The position numbers were made by a program, and so were the translations under genes. A stretch of DNA of 64,000 bases from positions 53,368-117,367 of the forward strand of contig QJNS01000239.1 of the NCBI GenBank assembly GCA_004154925.1. Reading direction: 5' to 3'. Of this stretch, positions 23,712 through 36,228 are shown piece by piece (the stretch's first letter is position 1; the number at the start of each line of letters is the position of its first letter). The stretch comes from Monosporascus cannonballus (Eukaryota > Ascomycota > Sordariomycetes > Xylariales). The notes beneath the pieces were generated by a model. It was not told where the DNA came from. It saw nothing but the letters and a program-made list of their open reading frames with translations, and did not search any database.

Positions 23712-25760
23712 ATATATTTTGTAATGTAACTGGATTTATTCTTTTACTACTGGCGAAAATTATATATAATTTCAAACTGTATATTAAATAAATTATGGAA
23801 TTATCAATATAAGTATAAGGTATTCTGTTCTATTATCTTTAACCTTTATCAACTAACTATGTTTTATATCATCGAAATTTTGATAATTTAAGAAATATTG
23901 CTAACGTATTTTAAGTAATTGTAAAAATTTTAATACCTACATAATTATTTAAATAAAAATATAGGTACACTTAAAATAAAAAAACTTTTAGGAAATTAAA
24001 ATAAAAAACAATATTAAAATGATTATAAAATTAAATTTCTTATACCTATAATTTTATTTTATATAATAATAATTTATAACCAGAATTTTATATGTATAAT
24101 ATTTCGAACTTTACGATTAATATGATATCCATGTTTTTAATATAATAACTAATTAATTCTACCGATATTTTAAGATAGAAATTTATATTTAATACTATTA
24201 TTTAATATCCCTTTAGTTACGAATTCGAAAACCTTTACATAATAATTTTAAGTGCGCATTTTATATTCAGCTATCAAAATAAATACAACTATTATCAATA
24301 ATAATATAATTAAATTTATGTGGAGAGGCCTGCTGAGGTATAAAAGAAAAAAGCAATTTATAACTTGTCAGCTTATATTAAAATATATTTATAATTCAAA
24401 AATATCATTAATTATGTAAGGGAAGGTTTTACAGTAAGAGCTTTTAAAATAGAAGATATCTAAAATTAATTATAGTATATTATCAAGAAATTGAAATAGA
24501 ACGAAAACTATTAAAATATATTTTATATAATATCCGGTTTCGAAAGACTTTAATTTTGTAAAAACAATTCATATAAACTTTAAAGCCATTAAGTAAAAGA
24601 TTTCAAATACTCTAATACCTTTTATTATTAAAATAAATAAATTTAAATATAAATAAATGTTTTTTTAAAAAGATGTCTGAATAAAAACACAACAAACTAT
24701 TGATAAAAAACATAATCGACGAATATTATCAAAACTAGAAAGTTGCGTTAAAAGTGGAAAAATTACATTCAAAGGATTCAATAAGTTTTAAAGTTATATA
24801 ATAAAACCTGTTAAAATAAATAATAGAGTATACAATTAACAAAAATAACTAAAAGGAAATATAAGATTCTTTTTTAAAACAAATTAAAATTTAAATAAAT
24901 AGCTAAAGGTTAAATATGTTACTAAGTTCCAAGGAATATAATTAAGATAGATAAATTTAAAAGTCTGAAGTATAAAATTAAAATATAATAAGTAGAATAA
25001 AATCGATTGTATAGTAAAATAACGCAATAGGTGACGATATATATAAAACTACTAATAAGGTCTAACACGAAATATAGCTTGTTTGAAAGAAATAACGATG
25101 AATAAAAGAATTTATTAGGAAAATTAAAATTTATATAAACTTAAATCTAAACACACAGATTTAATAAATTTAAAAAGAACTAAAAGAATAATTAAAATAA
25201 AAAACGTTTAACATAATATTATAACATTTTTAAACGTCAGAAATATATTATGTTCTAAGAAATGAATATAATATTATGGTAAAATATTTAAAAAAGTAAT
25301 TTAAAAGAGAATTTCCATAATATAAATTCAAATTACTATTTTAGTATAATAATATATTTAAATAATTTAACAAAATAATAATAATATGTAAATAACTAAA
25401 AAGGAATTTATATTAAATATAGTTTAACGGAAAAACTATAAGTTATTTACTTCAATTTTAAATATTAAATATTATATATATTTTTTAAAGTACATCGTCT
25501 ACAAATTACTTTTATATTTAACCTTCATTTAAAAATATAATTTTCAATTAAATATGCTTTATTTACCAATACCAAATAATAATAATACTTTTATTTAAAA
25601 ATTATAAATTCAAAGAAATTGATATATTATATTTATGCCAGATATATATATGTTTATGCTATATTCTCTAGATTAAGATAAATGTTTTGATATTAATATA
25701 AATATAAGGTATATTTGGGTTTAGACAATATTTTTTTAGATTAAATTAAATAACTAGAGA
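23712..25760. other. AT-rich, nothing recognised
   Basis: About 2 kb of degraded DNA. A short GC-richer spot with AGGCCTGCTGAGGTATAAAAG-like sequence at about 24324-24346 resembles an LTR promoter, but no partner copy was found. No open frame of note. Confidence 0.4.
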
Positions 25761-26131
25761 ATTCTTATACGATATATTTTTTACGATAGATATTATATTT
25801 GATATTATCGAATACGATAATTATTTTATAGTTTTTAAGGTTGAGATAAATTGTACTTTAATTCTGGAAAGCCTTACCTTAAAGCTCATTAGTAATTGTC
25901 GATAAGTTTCGACTATAAGAAACTTTATGTCAATTGACTTTATAATTCGGCAGGGTTGAAACCATAAACTTTAAGCGGTAAACCTTAAAGATAATCCCTA
26001 AAGGTAAATCGTAAAGGTATCTCTTAAATGGGTATAAAAGATTTTGCAAGCTTTTCTTAGTTTCGATCGTTTTACGACAATTTTTTAACTTATTATTAAC
26101 TAAAAATTTATGCTATAAAATTCCAGATATA
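25761..26131 (+). repeat. 5' LTR of shortened element
   Basis: Starts with the TATACGATATA motif and ends roughly at ATATAATA before CCGGTAATC. A TATA-like box at 26032 and a following pyrimidine-rich stretch give it promoter character. The exact ends are uncertain because no perfect target duplication was found. Confidence 0.55.
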
Positions 26132-26337
26132 TAATACCGGTAATCTGTTTTGATAGAATTTTTAACGAAACTATTTTATTTACGGTAGTTAAATTTTACG
26201 AAGTAATCGGGCGAACGAAAACCATCAATATTTTAACTGTCTTGAAAATTTTATTCTAAAAAACTCGATTTCGGTTTTTGATTTTCGAATACAATTTAAT
26301 TGACCAAAGTGATGGTATTCGACCTTTATAAGAACTT

Positions 26338-26514
26338 ATGCCAAATAATATAGAAATTATAGAGATATTATTGGCGAAACTGAAAGAGAAAGATAATAAC
26401 AAGCTTAAGAATTCTAATGTTTAGATTTTAGTACGAGTTAACGATAATAATGAACGTTAATTTGCCCCATTATTCCGAATGGCAAATATCTTTCAAAATT
26501 CGGATAAGAATTAA
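26338..26514 (+). pseudogene. gag-like start, 59 codons with stops
   Basis: ATG at 26338 opens a frame reading MPNNIEIIEILLAKLKEKDN and on to NSNV, then TAG at 26422, then further readable sequence with stops at 26458 and 26512 (FAPLFRMANIFQNSDKN between them). A short Met-initiated segment with a charged, coiled-coil-like heptad pattern just after a 5' LTR is typical of fungal gypsy gag proteins. The assignment is positional. Confidence 0.55.
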
Positions 26515-27107
26515 CGTATATAGGAGCTAAAAAAGCAACGAGTTTAATAAAGGCTAGAAATTAATATAATAATATATTATTATCTTATGCTGTTTATATC
26601 ATTACGTGTTTTTAAGGAAAATATAATACAATATATAAAGTTTTAAATTTATATTTTTGCAACAAAGAAAGTTATTATTTTTTATTATTATTAAATAACT
26701 AAGGCATATATTAAAACCGCAATTCTTAAACGAAACTCTACATAAAAATAATAATTCAACGATATAATATATACAGTATATATTATATTTAATATTCACG
26801 GTTACGATAAATACTGTATAATCGTTTACTTTATAATATTTTACTAAATATATTATTTTCTCTATATATTATATTTACACTTTATTAATTTTAACGTATT
26901 TCAAAATATATCCATATATAGAAAACCTTAAATTTTAAATATTGTGTTATAAGAATCAAATAAATATGTATAGGTCCAATTATTTAAATATTAAATATCT
27001 ATATTTTTAATTGAAAATGTTTTAATTGAACTTTAAAAAATATCAGTATATTTAAGATATATACAAGTTTATCCTATAGTTTTAAAATTTCGTCTAATAT
27101 AAAGAAA

Positions 27108-27330
27108 TGTTGTATACGATATAATTTGCATGGTAGATATTATACTTGATATTTTCGCAATCGATACCTAATTAATAATATTTACGATTAAGATAGATTA
27201 TGTTTTAATTTTGAAAGGCCTTACTTTAATTAACGTATATTATAAAATAATATAAAATAAATGTAATTAATAATTATAACGAAATTATCAATAAGTTTAA
27301 GTGTGTTTTTAAAGATATCATTATTTCTTT
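27108..27330 (+). repeat. 3' LTR of shortened element (partial)
   Basis: Begins TGTTGTATACGATATAATTT and follows the 25761 copy through GAAAGGCCTTACTTTAATTA. After an extra AT-rich stretch it resumes with AATTATCAATAAGTTTA, matching AATTGTCGATAAGTTTC in the first copy. Its end is unclear. Confidence 0.55.
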
Positions 27331-27617
27331 TTATAAAACGACTAATATTAACTTATAATATAATATAATTAAACCAATACTTTTCGCTCTTATTACATGT
27401 AATAGCTATTATATTATTAAATATTTATAATATAACTATTCATTTAAACCGTGTTTCTTAGCTTTAATAGTTAGTTAACTTCTTAAAATTTGTATAAAAA
27501 GTTAAAAACTTTGAAATTAAACAACTTTATTGTATACGTATTTATTTATTAATTACTGCATTTCAGTCTTTATTAATGTGGGATTTGGCTCGTTTATACA
27601 TATAGTTTTAGGGATGT

Positions 27618-27744
27618 TGTTACGGTACTAGCAAAGCGGCCGTTTCGCTATATATACCAAATGGCTGCGCGCTTGATAGATAGATTCTTCGTTTTTTTTC
27701 TTTGTACAACAACAGAATATTTCCCAGAATCAAAGAGACGTAAA
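27618..27744 (-). repeat. Palindrome-rich dispersed repeat, copy 1 (inverted)
   Basis: Reverse-oriented copy of 33659-33795 and 49413-49551. It starts TGTTACGGTACTAGCAAAGC and includes a CGGCCG core and the TATATATA segment. No matching flanking target duplication was found, so it could be a terminal inverted repeat, a solo LTR or a short non-autonomous element. Confidence 0.7.
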
Positions 27745-28879
27745 GCGCCGGAACAGAGGTGTTTTTCTATTTCGTTATATTATATAACGTATATGTATAT
27801 AGCAGATTAGACGATATTATATAACAAGACATTTTAATAGTATATTATAGTAGTTTCAAAATATATAAAATAAGTGAAAAGGTTAAAAGATATTGCGAAT
27901 GTATAAACATAAATTAATGATTTTTCAATAGAGTAACTAATTGAAAAATCAGAAAAAGCAGTTTTTAACAATATAAAGTTTTTCGAAATTTGTATTAAGA
28001 ATTTATAAGGCCACTAACAATGGGAACCAACCGCGATATAAATTAATTTATTATATCAATAAAAACAAAGTTTATCATGAAATTATATATTTAAATTTGG
28101 CAAATTCAATGACGTGTTATATAGGCAAATCGACCGTATAAGCAAGTTGTCCTTTTTGTAGTTAGCCTTTTATATACTAATTTAAATTAATATAAAATAA
28201 CAATATTTACCAGATTATGAAATCGTTTTAAAATCACATGCTGTTGTTTAAATTAAATTTATTATATATATTGAAGTCTTTTAAAGAAGTAGATATTTGT
28301 TTAATTTATGTTTAATATATACTTTAATATTTTTCAAAAAATGAAAATAAATCTTTTTAACTTTTTAATATTTTCAATAATCCGGAATATATTTTAAATT
28401 AGTAAGATAATTCCAGATATATATTACTGAGAACAGAAATATATATATACTGTTTCGCTTTTAAATGCGATATATCTTTTAAATATTATCTAAAGGATAT
28501 TATTGTATGAAATTCAATCATTTGTTTATATATATTATATTATTGAAAATATATAGTGAAAATGTTACAAGATATGATAGAAGCTACTCCGTTTTAATAA
28601 AGATATAAGTAAAATGCTTTCCTAATTTAGAATAAATCTATATAATTTTTCAACTCGGTTCAATAGCAACGCAAGTTTGAAACATTTTCAACATATAATT
28701 ATTAAATATATATATATCAAGTTGCACCAAAATTTATAACGATTTCGTAAAGTTATAATTATTATATTAAATATAAAAAACGTTATCTAAAAAGTGAACA
28801 ATTCGCTTATATGGCGAACTCGCTTTTATAGTACGTTATAATTTAACATATTAAAATTATAATTAGTTATTAAACATTT
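27745..28879. other. AT-rich, nothing recognised
   Basis: No open frame, repeat or RNA signal that I can support. Confidence 0.5.
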
Positions 28880-28992
28880 TGTTATACCTGCACTATACTA
28901 TTACCCGACCAGGGCAAAAGACTGGTGAAATAATCGTAATTATAGCAATTATTCTAGTACTTACAGCTGTATATACGTCTAGAGGTGTTACA
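28880..28992. repeat. Short TG...CA block, possible mini LTR
   Basis: A GC-richer 113-bp block begins TGTTATACC and ends GGTGTTACA, so its ends are imperfect inverted repeats of LTR type. It stands out from AT-rich surroundings. No second copy and no target duplication were found, so the call is tentative. Confidence 0.3.
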
Positions 28993-29705
28993 GTGGACAA
29001 GGTCGTAATATCTTCATATTACTGTAGTTAATATATTATATATTGAAAGCCTTTTGAAAAAATAAACATTAATAACTATTAAAACTTAACACAACACAAA
29101 AGCGAATAGCGTTTATAAACGCACCTTTTTATAAAGCTTAATAAGTTAACGAAAGTTAACTTATATTTAATACAATTTTAGAAAAAGAATTATAAAATAC
29201 CTTTAAAGTAACACTTAAAGTTGCCTCCGAATTTAACTAATTTAAAATGAAATAAAAATATGTCATTATTTAAAAGTCTTTACATTTAAATATAATTATA
29301 AAAGAAAAAACAATATTATAAATTATGTTAGAAATTTAATTTTTTTAAATTAAAATACTTGATTTAAAATTCAATTTTTTGATTTTAACAAAATTACTAA
29401 TAGAAATATAAAAAAGGTAAGTTTAAAGTAAGGGCAAAAAGGTATTTCATTAAAATGTTAAAAGGAATAACTTTATAAATATTGTTATTCTGCAACGTTT
29501 AATATCTTAATCCTGCTTGTCGTAATCTAAGCTGAGACCGGTCGTATGAAACGGTCGGGTTTATATAAACGAATTACGTAATTTGGGTTTTTTTTCGCAT
29601 TAGAGTCCAAATAAACCCAAAAAAATTAATATTAAGAAAGGTTCTGGAATTAATTATGTTATATTTAAAAAAAAGTCTTCCAGATAAAAGACGTATTAAA
29701 TTAAG
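28993..29705. other. AT-rich, nothing recognised
   Basis: Degraded DNA. A small GC-richer patch at 29515-29590 contains an imperfect hairpin (GACCGGTCG / AACGGTCGG), but it has no further context. Confidence 0.4.
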
Positions 29706-29911
29706 TGTGAGAATACAGCCTCTATAAGGATGAGGCTGGTAGCCGACCAGCCACCGATCAGCGACCGACCCACTTACTAGTATAAATCTACTATTTGGCA
29801 GCTAGTAGAAAACGCCAGATAAAAGTAACCTAATACACTTACTTGTTGGAATCTGCTCTACGACTGGTCGGAGATCACCTCACCCAGCTTACAGCTATCC
29901 ATTATCTTACA
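29706..29911 (-). repeat. Solo LTR, second LTR family, with perfect TTAAG duplication
   Basis: Read on the minus strand it begins TGTAAGATAATGG and ends TATTCTCACA. It is 206 bp, like its relative at 23506-23711. TTAAG occurs on both sides (29701-29705 and 29912-29916), an exact 5-bp target duplication, so this is an independent insertion that has lost its internal region. Confidence 0.88.
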
Positions 29912-29916
29912 TTAAG

Positions 29917-32900
29917 TAACTAACGTTTATATATAACGAGACGTCACAGATCTGTTATAGCAATAAAACAAAAGAAATACAGTATACTACGACTAAAATA
30001 CACTAATCTTTCTGATTATTCACCTTTTCCCAAAAGGTAAACCACCTACGTTTTATAATATAAAGAAATAGCGAAATTAATATAAAGTTTAAAGGACGAA
30101 ATTATCTAAATTATTTAAACTTTAATTTTCTTAAAAACCTTTTAAACTTTTTACACCGCGACGTAAATTTTTAATACTATTTCTTAGCGCCGAAAATACT
30201 AGTTTTGGTCGGGATTAAGGTTTTGTAACTTACAAAATGTTTTTCCGTTTCGTGGAGCGTAGCAAAGGGCAGAAAGAAAGCGGGGCGTTTTTTTTTTAAA
30301 AAATATTTCGAATAAAATTAAAAATAGATATAGTAATGTTTAACATTTTTTCCTTGAATAAACCTTACGTTTTAAGACGGCCGTAATCGGTTGTATAAAA
30401 AGAAAAACAGTTGTTATCGATTATCGCGCATTGGAAATTATCAATAACGCGTATCGTAAAATAATATCTTACGATGTAAGAGATTTTCGAAAAACGCAAA
30501 ATATTAAAGGTATAATTATAAAAAAGGGAAGAAAATTAGATAAAACGACATAAACGCCATTTTCGTTAGTTGAAACGAAACGGTTAAAATAATATTATCT
30601 TTTTAAAATCGGCGGCTAAAAAGTTTAAAATTAACAGAAATTAAATATGAAAATAAATCTGGTCTATATTTATTGATACAATATAACGTAAGACAAATAT
30701 TAAAAAATATAAACGGGTTATGTTAAATCTTTAAGCGTTATACAGATTAAAAAAACAGGTTTTTTAATTTCGTCGATAGTTTCTGCTTTTCATATTACTG
30801 TATAGTTTAAAAAGTTTATTTTGAATTACGTAATTCCGTTATAAAAAAATTTAAAATTCGATAAATATTTTATTACTTACGGTTTAAAAATCCGTACTAA
30901 TAATTAGCTCCGAAAAATGGTAAACCTGGCGGGTAATTTGGCGCAAATTATTTTTCGTATAAGGACGGATTTTAAAATCGGTATTAAAAAACTGTGAAGC
31001 GTTTCGTCCGATATAATATTAAATATTTAAATATATTCGGTTAAAGGATTAAAAATAATAGACGATTTTGCTGAATTTATCAATAATTAAAATTATAGTT
31101 TATTTCCGTTTTCAGCAATTCGAAATTTACCAAATTTCTATTTTTGAAATTCCTATTATTAATACAAGAATTCCGAACTTTTATTTCTATTTATTATAAA
31201 ATTAGTATTTAAATTTATATTATTAATATTAAAATATGTCTAAAATCTGGATTATAAATCTATTCGTAATTTATTACCTCAATAATTAAAACATATATAT
31301 TTATATTATCGTTTTCGATATAATTCTTCTTCTTTGCGGTTTACGGGTTTTCGATATTTACACGGCGGATTTCCGCTATTTTTTTAAATAATAATAAAAG
31401 TTTAACGGTTTTTTCAAATAATATTGCGTATATTAAATTCGCGAAACATTATTTTTACGAAAGTTATAAATTATGATTTTAAAAAAACATATACAAATTA
31501 AAGCCGTAGAAATGTATAAATTATCATATGGTCAGTAAAAACGTATTAAAACTGATTTATATATTACCGTAAATTGGAACGGTTTTTACGAATATTTATG
31601 AAAATAATTAAGAATTTAAAAAGTTTTAATTACGTTAAATACACTTTAAATTCGAATTATATAAACCTTTTAAAACGTTTTACAAAATGCGAAACACGTT
31701 ATTAATTTCGATAATTTTATATACAGTCGGATTATAATCATATATTTAGGCGATTTTCAAACACCAAAGTGTAATAAATAAGTATATAATATATTTACTT
31801 AAAATTGAGAATCCGATTTAATAATAAGTAATACCTTGTTAATAAAAAGCTTTGTAATATAAGTATGATTTTAAGTACGTTTAATTTTAAGAATATTTAC
31901 GGTGAAATGTTTAAACGAAAATAAAAATACGAAAGTTTAAATAATTCTTCTGAAAATACGGTATCGTTTTTATATCAATTATTTTCTTAAGTATTAACTT
32001 TGATATTTTATTTTTACAACCAAACCTTTTCCGAAATTATACGAAATTTATATTATATTATTTATTTATCGTCGTTTTATCTGACGTATAGAGTATATCG
32101 TAAAATTGTAACAATTGTAGGAAATGAACATTCGGAATTAAAATTAAAAATATTTAAAATTGTAAATAATATAATCGTAATATAATAAGAAAAATTAAAT
32201 AACTGATAATAATTAAATATTTTATGTGTGAATAAAATAAATCAGATTTTAATATATGTTCATTTTAAAAAAAGCGTAAAATTAAAAAATACACACTATC
32301 CGAAAAGCTTTATAAGTATTTTAATTATAATGTTGGTTTTTGATGTCGTTTTCAAATAATGTGCAATTATTAGTTTTGAGATTTAATATATATTAAAATT
32401 CGTGTTTTTTAAGCTTTAATCTTTCTTTTTTTAAGTGGTATTTTTTGTCGTAACCGTTAATTGGCTTTATAATACTTTTTATTAATATAAATCTAAAGTA
32501 TTATTTATTATCTTTAACGCTATAACTATTTTAACAAACCAAATATTACAAAAATAAGATCCTATTAGTTTCTAATATATAATATTATAATAAACGTTTT
32601 CTTTCGTAAAAAGTTTTTTTTATCGTATATTTAACAAAGTGCCGTAAAATTAAAAATACCGTTTTGTAAAACAATTTTAATACAGAAAGGCGGAAAGAAA
32701 TAAGTTACGTTTACGATATAATATTATTTTATTAACGGAGAAAATTTAATTTACGCGTTGAATAATTAATTGTTTTAATAAATATAAAATGCATTAATTC
32801 GTATTTAAAAACCATTCGAAAAAAGTCATCAAGCCAATAATATATATTTTCTAATTAACATTAAATTATAAAAATATTTTAAATTTTATGAAGAGAAATG

Positions 32901-33658
32901 TTAAATTAGCGATAACGTAAATTAAAATTAATTAAACATTTTTTAATATAATTCTCGAAAAAAGTCGTATTTAAATAAAAATATTAATACCTCGAAAACC
33001 GATAATGAATCTTTCGATTTAAAGGTTTAAATAATTTCGTTAAACGATTTTCCCACAAAAAATATTTTATATTGTTTAAAACATGTTTAAAACTTATAAA
33101 ATATTTACCTACAGAATATGAATTATTTTTATGTGATAATGAATTATTATTTCAATACCTTAATCTCGTTTTTCGAAAAATCTGTTGTTTTAAAAATAAA
33201 ATATAATAATATTAATTAATTACGTTTTTAAAGGCAAAAACACCAATTATTAAATATTACTAGAGATTTTAATATTATGATGATTAATGAAAGGTATAAA
33301 AACGTCTTAATCTAAACGGTAAAAGTTAAAAATAATTATTTTAATTCAATATTTAATAAAGTATATGGTGTATTTAAGAAAAAAAATATTACATTCATTA
33401 AATCTATAAATAATCGTAAATAATAGGTGTGATATCGAAAATTTAATAATTTATAATATATATATATTTTTAAAAAAGCTTTAAAAATAAAGTTACGATA
33501 AAGTTTAAAGTTATTATATAAAATAATAATGGTAAAAGGTTTATCGGTTTTAATTCGTCTAATCATTTTCGGCGGTTTATTGAATTTTTAAAATATTTAA
33601 AACAGGTTTTAATAGATTTTTATAAATGCTAATTAATATTCGGAATATATTATAGGGA
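29917..33658. other. AT-rich, no gene recognised
   Basis: About 3.7 kb of degraded DNA. A GC-richer spot at 30240-30285 and several CG-containing segments (30340-30480, 30900-31020) suggest less-mutated repeat remnants, but frames on either strand are broken and no domain motif was identified. Short open frames (32000-32185 plus, 33336-33566 minus) have AT-driven composition and no family features. Confidence 0.4.
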
Positions 33659-33795
33659 TGTACGTTTCTTAGGTTCTGGGAGATATAATATTGTTGTATA
33701 AAGAAGAAAGAAAAATCTATTTAGCAAGCGCGTAACGTTTGCGTATATATAGCAAACCGGCGGCTTAGAAAAGCCGCTGTGCTAGTGCCGTAACA
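33659..33795 (+). repeat. Palindrome-rich dispersed repeat, copy 2
   Basis: Starts TGTACGTTTCTTAGG and ends GTGCCGTAACA. It contains two adjacent fold-backs, GCAAGCGCG...CGTTTGC and GCGGCTT-AGAA-AAGCCGC, separated by GTATATATAGC. It matches 49413-49551 in the same orientation. Confidence 0.75.
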
Positions 33796-33800
33796 GTAAC

Positions 33801-33846
33801 CTTCTCTTTTTAAGGCAATTGTCCATAATTGCCTAACAAAAGAGAA
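33801..33846. repeat. 46-bp near-perfect palindrome
   Basis: The left arm CTTCTCTTTTTAAGGCAATT (33801-33820) is followed by a 6-base spacer GTCCAT and its near-exact inverse AATTGCCT plus AACAAAAGAGAAG. The inverted repeat could form a hairpin or cruciform. It lies five bases beyond the repeat copy ending at 33795. Its function is unknown. Confidence 0.75.
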
Positions 33847-36228
33847 GAAAATATAAATTTTTTTTCCCAGTTCGAACCCTAGTTTACTAATGGTATATTA
33901 GGTGTCGTAGTGCGTCGTTATGATGATAGAACGTATGCGCGGCATAGCCGAAATAAGGCCGCAGCAATGGCAAGATGGCGGGTTGCCATATAAAAAAATA
34001 TATAATACCAGTTCCGGTACGGAAATGGTAATGTTATCGTACGAGATGTTGTTAGTTCGACGGAATTCTGCCGTATTTCTTTTACCGTTTTCGCAATACA
34101 AATACTAGGCGCCTTTTTAACTTTTTGTCCCTTTGTTTTCCCTTTAAAGACCTTATATTATTGATTTTCTAATATTCTTGCGTTTTTTAATTCTTCATCG
34201 TTTTTATACCACTCGCTTATATACCGTTATATATTATTTTTTATTATCGTAATAATACTTTTCTAATCATATATTACTTATATAATACCCGTGTATAGCA
34301 GACTGCATTATATACTTTATTTTGGGAATATTATCATTAATTATAATCTCCACTTTAATGAAATACATATTTATCGTTATCGTTTCATATTTGCTATAAT
34401 AAATAAATATACCTTTTATATTATATGCCGAAAAGTTTATTATTTAGTAAGTATAACGCCTTACGATATTGCCGTTACGTTTATGTAATTTTGATATGAT
34501 GCTGATTTTACGGTACGTAATTAGAGGAAAACATTTAGGGCGATTTTTTGAATTTAAATATCTTTTTTCATTAGGTAAATTTTTATTTTGAAATTAATCG
34601 TAATAACGATAACGCACTTAGTTTTAATGATAGCGGCCATTAAACGTAGGTGTATTTTAATGATTTGTATCAGAAATTCTATATAGCGGTATTATATTTT
34701 TATATTACGTTTAAAACGGTCGAAAATATTTACCGTATTACTTTCGACCTGGCGGACGGAAATAAAACATTAATTCCGTTTTTTTTTGGTTTCGGTTATG
34801 ATATTAACGTTACGTTAGAAAAACTAAAATTAATGATATTACATAAGTTTTGATTTATTAGGCCTTAATATAAATTTATATTTCGTTTTCTACCAAATCT
34901 ACCGTAAATATATTGATATCTATATTACATAATAATATAATATTAATTATACGGCTATAAAGTAATGATTAAAACGCCGCTTAAAAATCGCGAATTAAAT
35001 ACCGCTTAATTACGGACGACGAAAAGCGCTAATTATACACATTAATTAAACGTATTTTTGACCAATAGCTATATTTTATTATTTTCGTAACCTTCGATAC
35101 CGGTTAAGCGCATATTAATATCGTAACCTTTTTTTACGTTAGAACGATTTTTAATCCTTATCTCATTATCATAGTATTATATTTTTAAGCGTTAAATTTT
35201 CTATTACTATATAGTTATTATAATAGCGTACCGTTATCGGGCCGCCTATTTTTATAGCTCGGTTATTCATAATAGTTTAAGTATTAATAAAATTTATATA
35301 TTTTCCTTTATTATTTTAGTATATTATAATTATCATCGTACTGTAGTTGTGAGGTTAATTTCATATAATATTTTCTCTTCTTTTCTAAATTTTTTGCGTC
35401 ATCCTTTATTAATATTTTAATAGTACTTGGAACTAAGTAAGTAATCTAGGTTTAATAAGATTGTTTCTGTAAAATTGGGTTATATTCGTATTGTAATTTT
35501 CAAGTCCGTAACTGGTTCTTAAATAAGCCGATATAGTAGAGCTATTTAATCTTATATTAAAAGTCGCATCTGATATTTTTAAAATTAGGAGTTTTTCAAT
35601 ATACTGTTTAACTTTTTGATATCATTTCTGTTCGTAACGATAATACCGTCCGTGTACGTATTGCATTTCCCGTTTATTACTTTTTATTTCGGAAAGCTCA
35701 GTATATAATATTAAATTAAGAAATTATGGAAAATTAAGAATAATTTATATTATACCGGTAATTATACGATTACTGCGCGAAAATATACTTTGGTAATAAC
35801 GAAAAAGTTTATTTATTTATCGTTACATTTATTATTAGGCTGTTTTAATTTTCTATAACATATATTAACCCATATACGTTTCTTTTTTCGAAAATATGCC
35901 GGCATCGAAACGATATCGGTTTATTTTTTCCGCGTACCGGTTTTGAGCTTGTATTATTAATATTCTTTTTTAAAAACATTTGTTTAAACTTATTAACGTA
36001 ATTTATCGTTTTGATAATTTTTTTTACGTAAATATTTTGGGAGTTTCTGAATGTCGTTATAATTTCGTATTTATAATAATGTAAAATTTATAATTAATAA
36101 AATACAACAAAATATTAATAATTTCAGATAACTTATTATATAAGTGAGACGGCTATATAAATAAGCTGGACCTTTTTTTAACAATTTTACTATCCGACTT
36201 TAATTACTTATTTTTTAACAATTTCGAT
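33847..36228. other. Mixed AT-rich DNA, coding-like traces only
   Basis: Frames at 33920-34108 and 34650-34853 (plus) read less like random AT DNA than their surroundings; the second contains TFDLADGNKTLIPFFFGFGY. Neither has a recognisable domain or neighbouring exon. They may be relics of the repeat family flanked by the palindromic units. The last part leads into the pogo transposase. Confidence 0.35.

Larger units (their letters stand above)
25761..27330 (+). mobile_element. Internally shortened LTR retrotransposon (approximate ends)
   Basis: Two direct repeats begin near 25761 and 27108 and share TATACGATATA, a following TAGATATTATA block and GAAAGCCTTAC/GAAAGGCCTTAC. The first continues through a TATA-like GGGTATAAAAG (26029-26039) to about 26131, then about 1 kb of internal DNA with a gag-like start at 26338 before the second repeat. 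The internal is far too short for gag-pol, so it is a deletion derivative. A third copy of the LTR start is at 58971. The element's right end is not well defined. Confidence 0.6.

Noticed and set aside
23506..29911. A 6.4-kb DNA transposon with about 206-bp terminal inverted repeats
   Set aside because: The right repeat has its own perfect 5-bp duplication (TTAAG) and both repeats have LTR-type ends, so two solo LTRs explain the data better. The span would also cross the facing pair of palindromic repeats at 27618 and 33795.
33659..33795. Helitron 3' end (hairpin followed by CTAG)
   Set aside because: All three copies remain similar for several bases beyond CTAG (T-A/G-CCGTAA), so the element does not end there, and no Rep/helicase trace was seen nearby.
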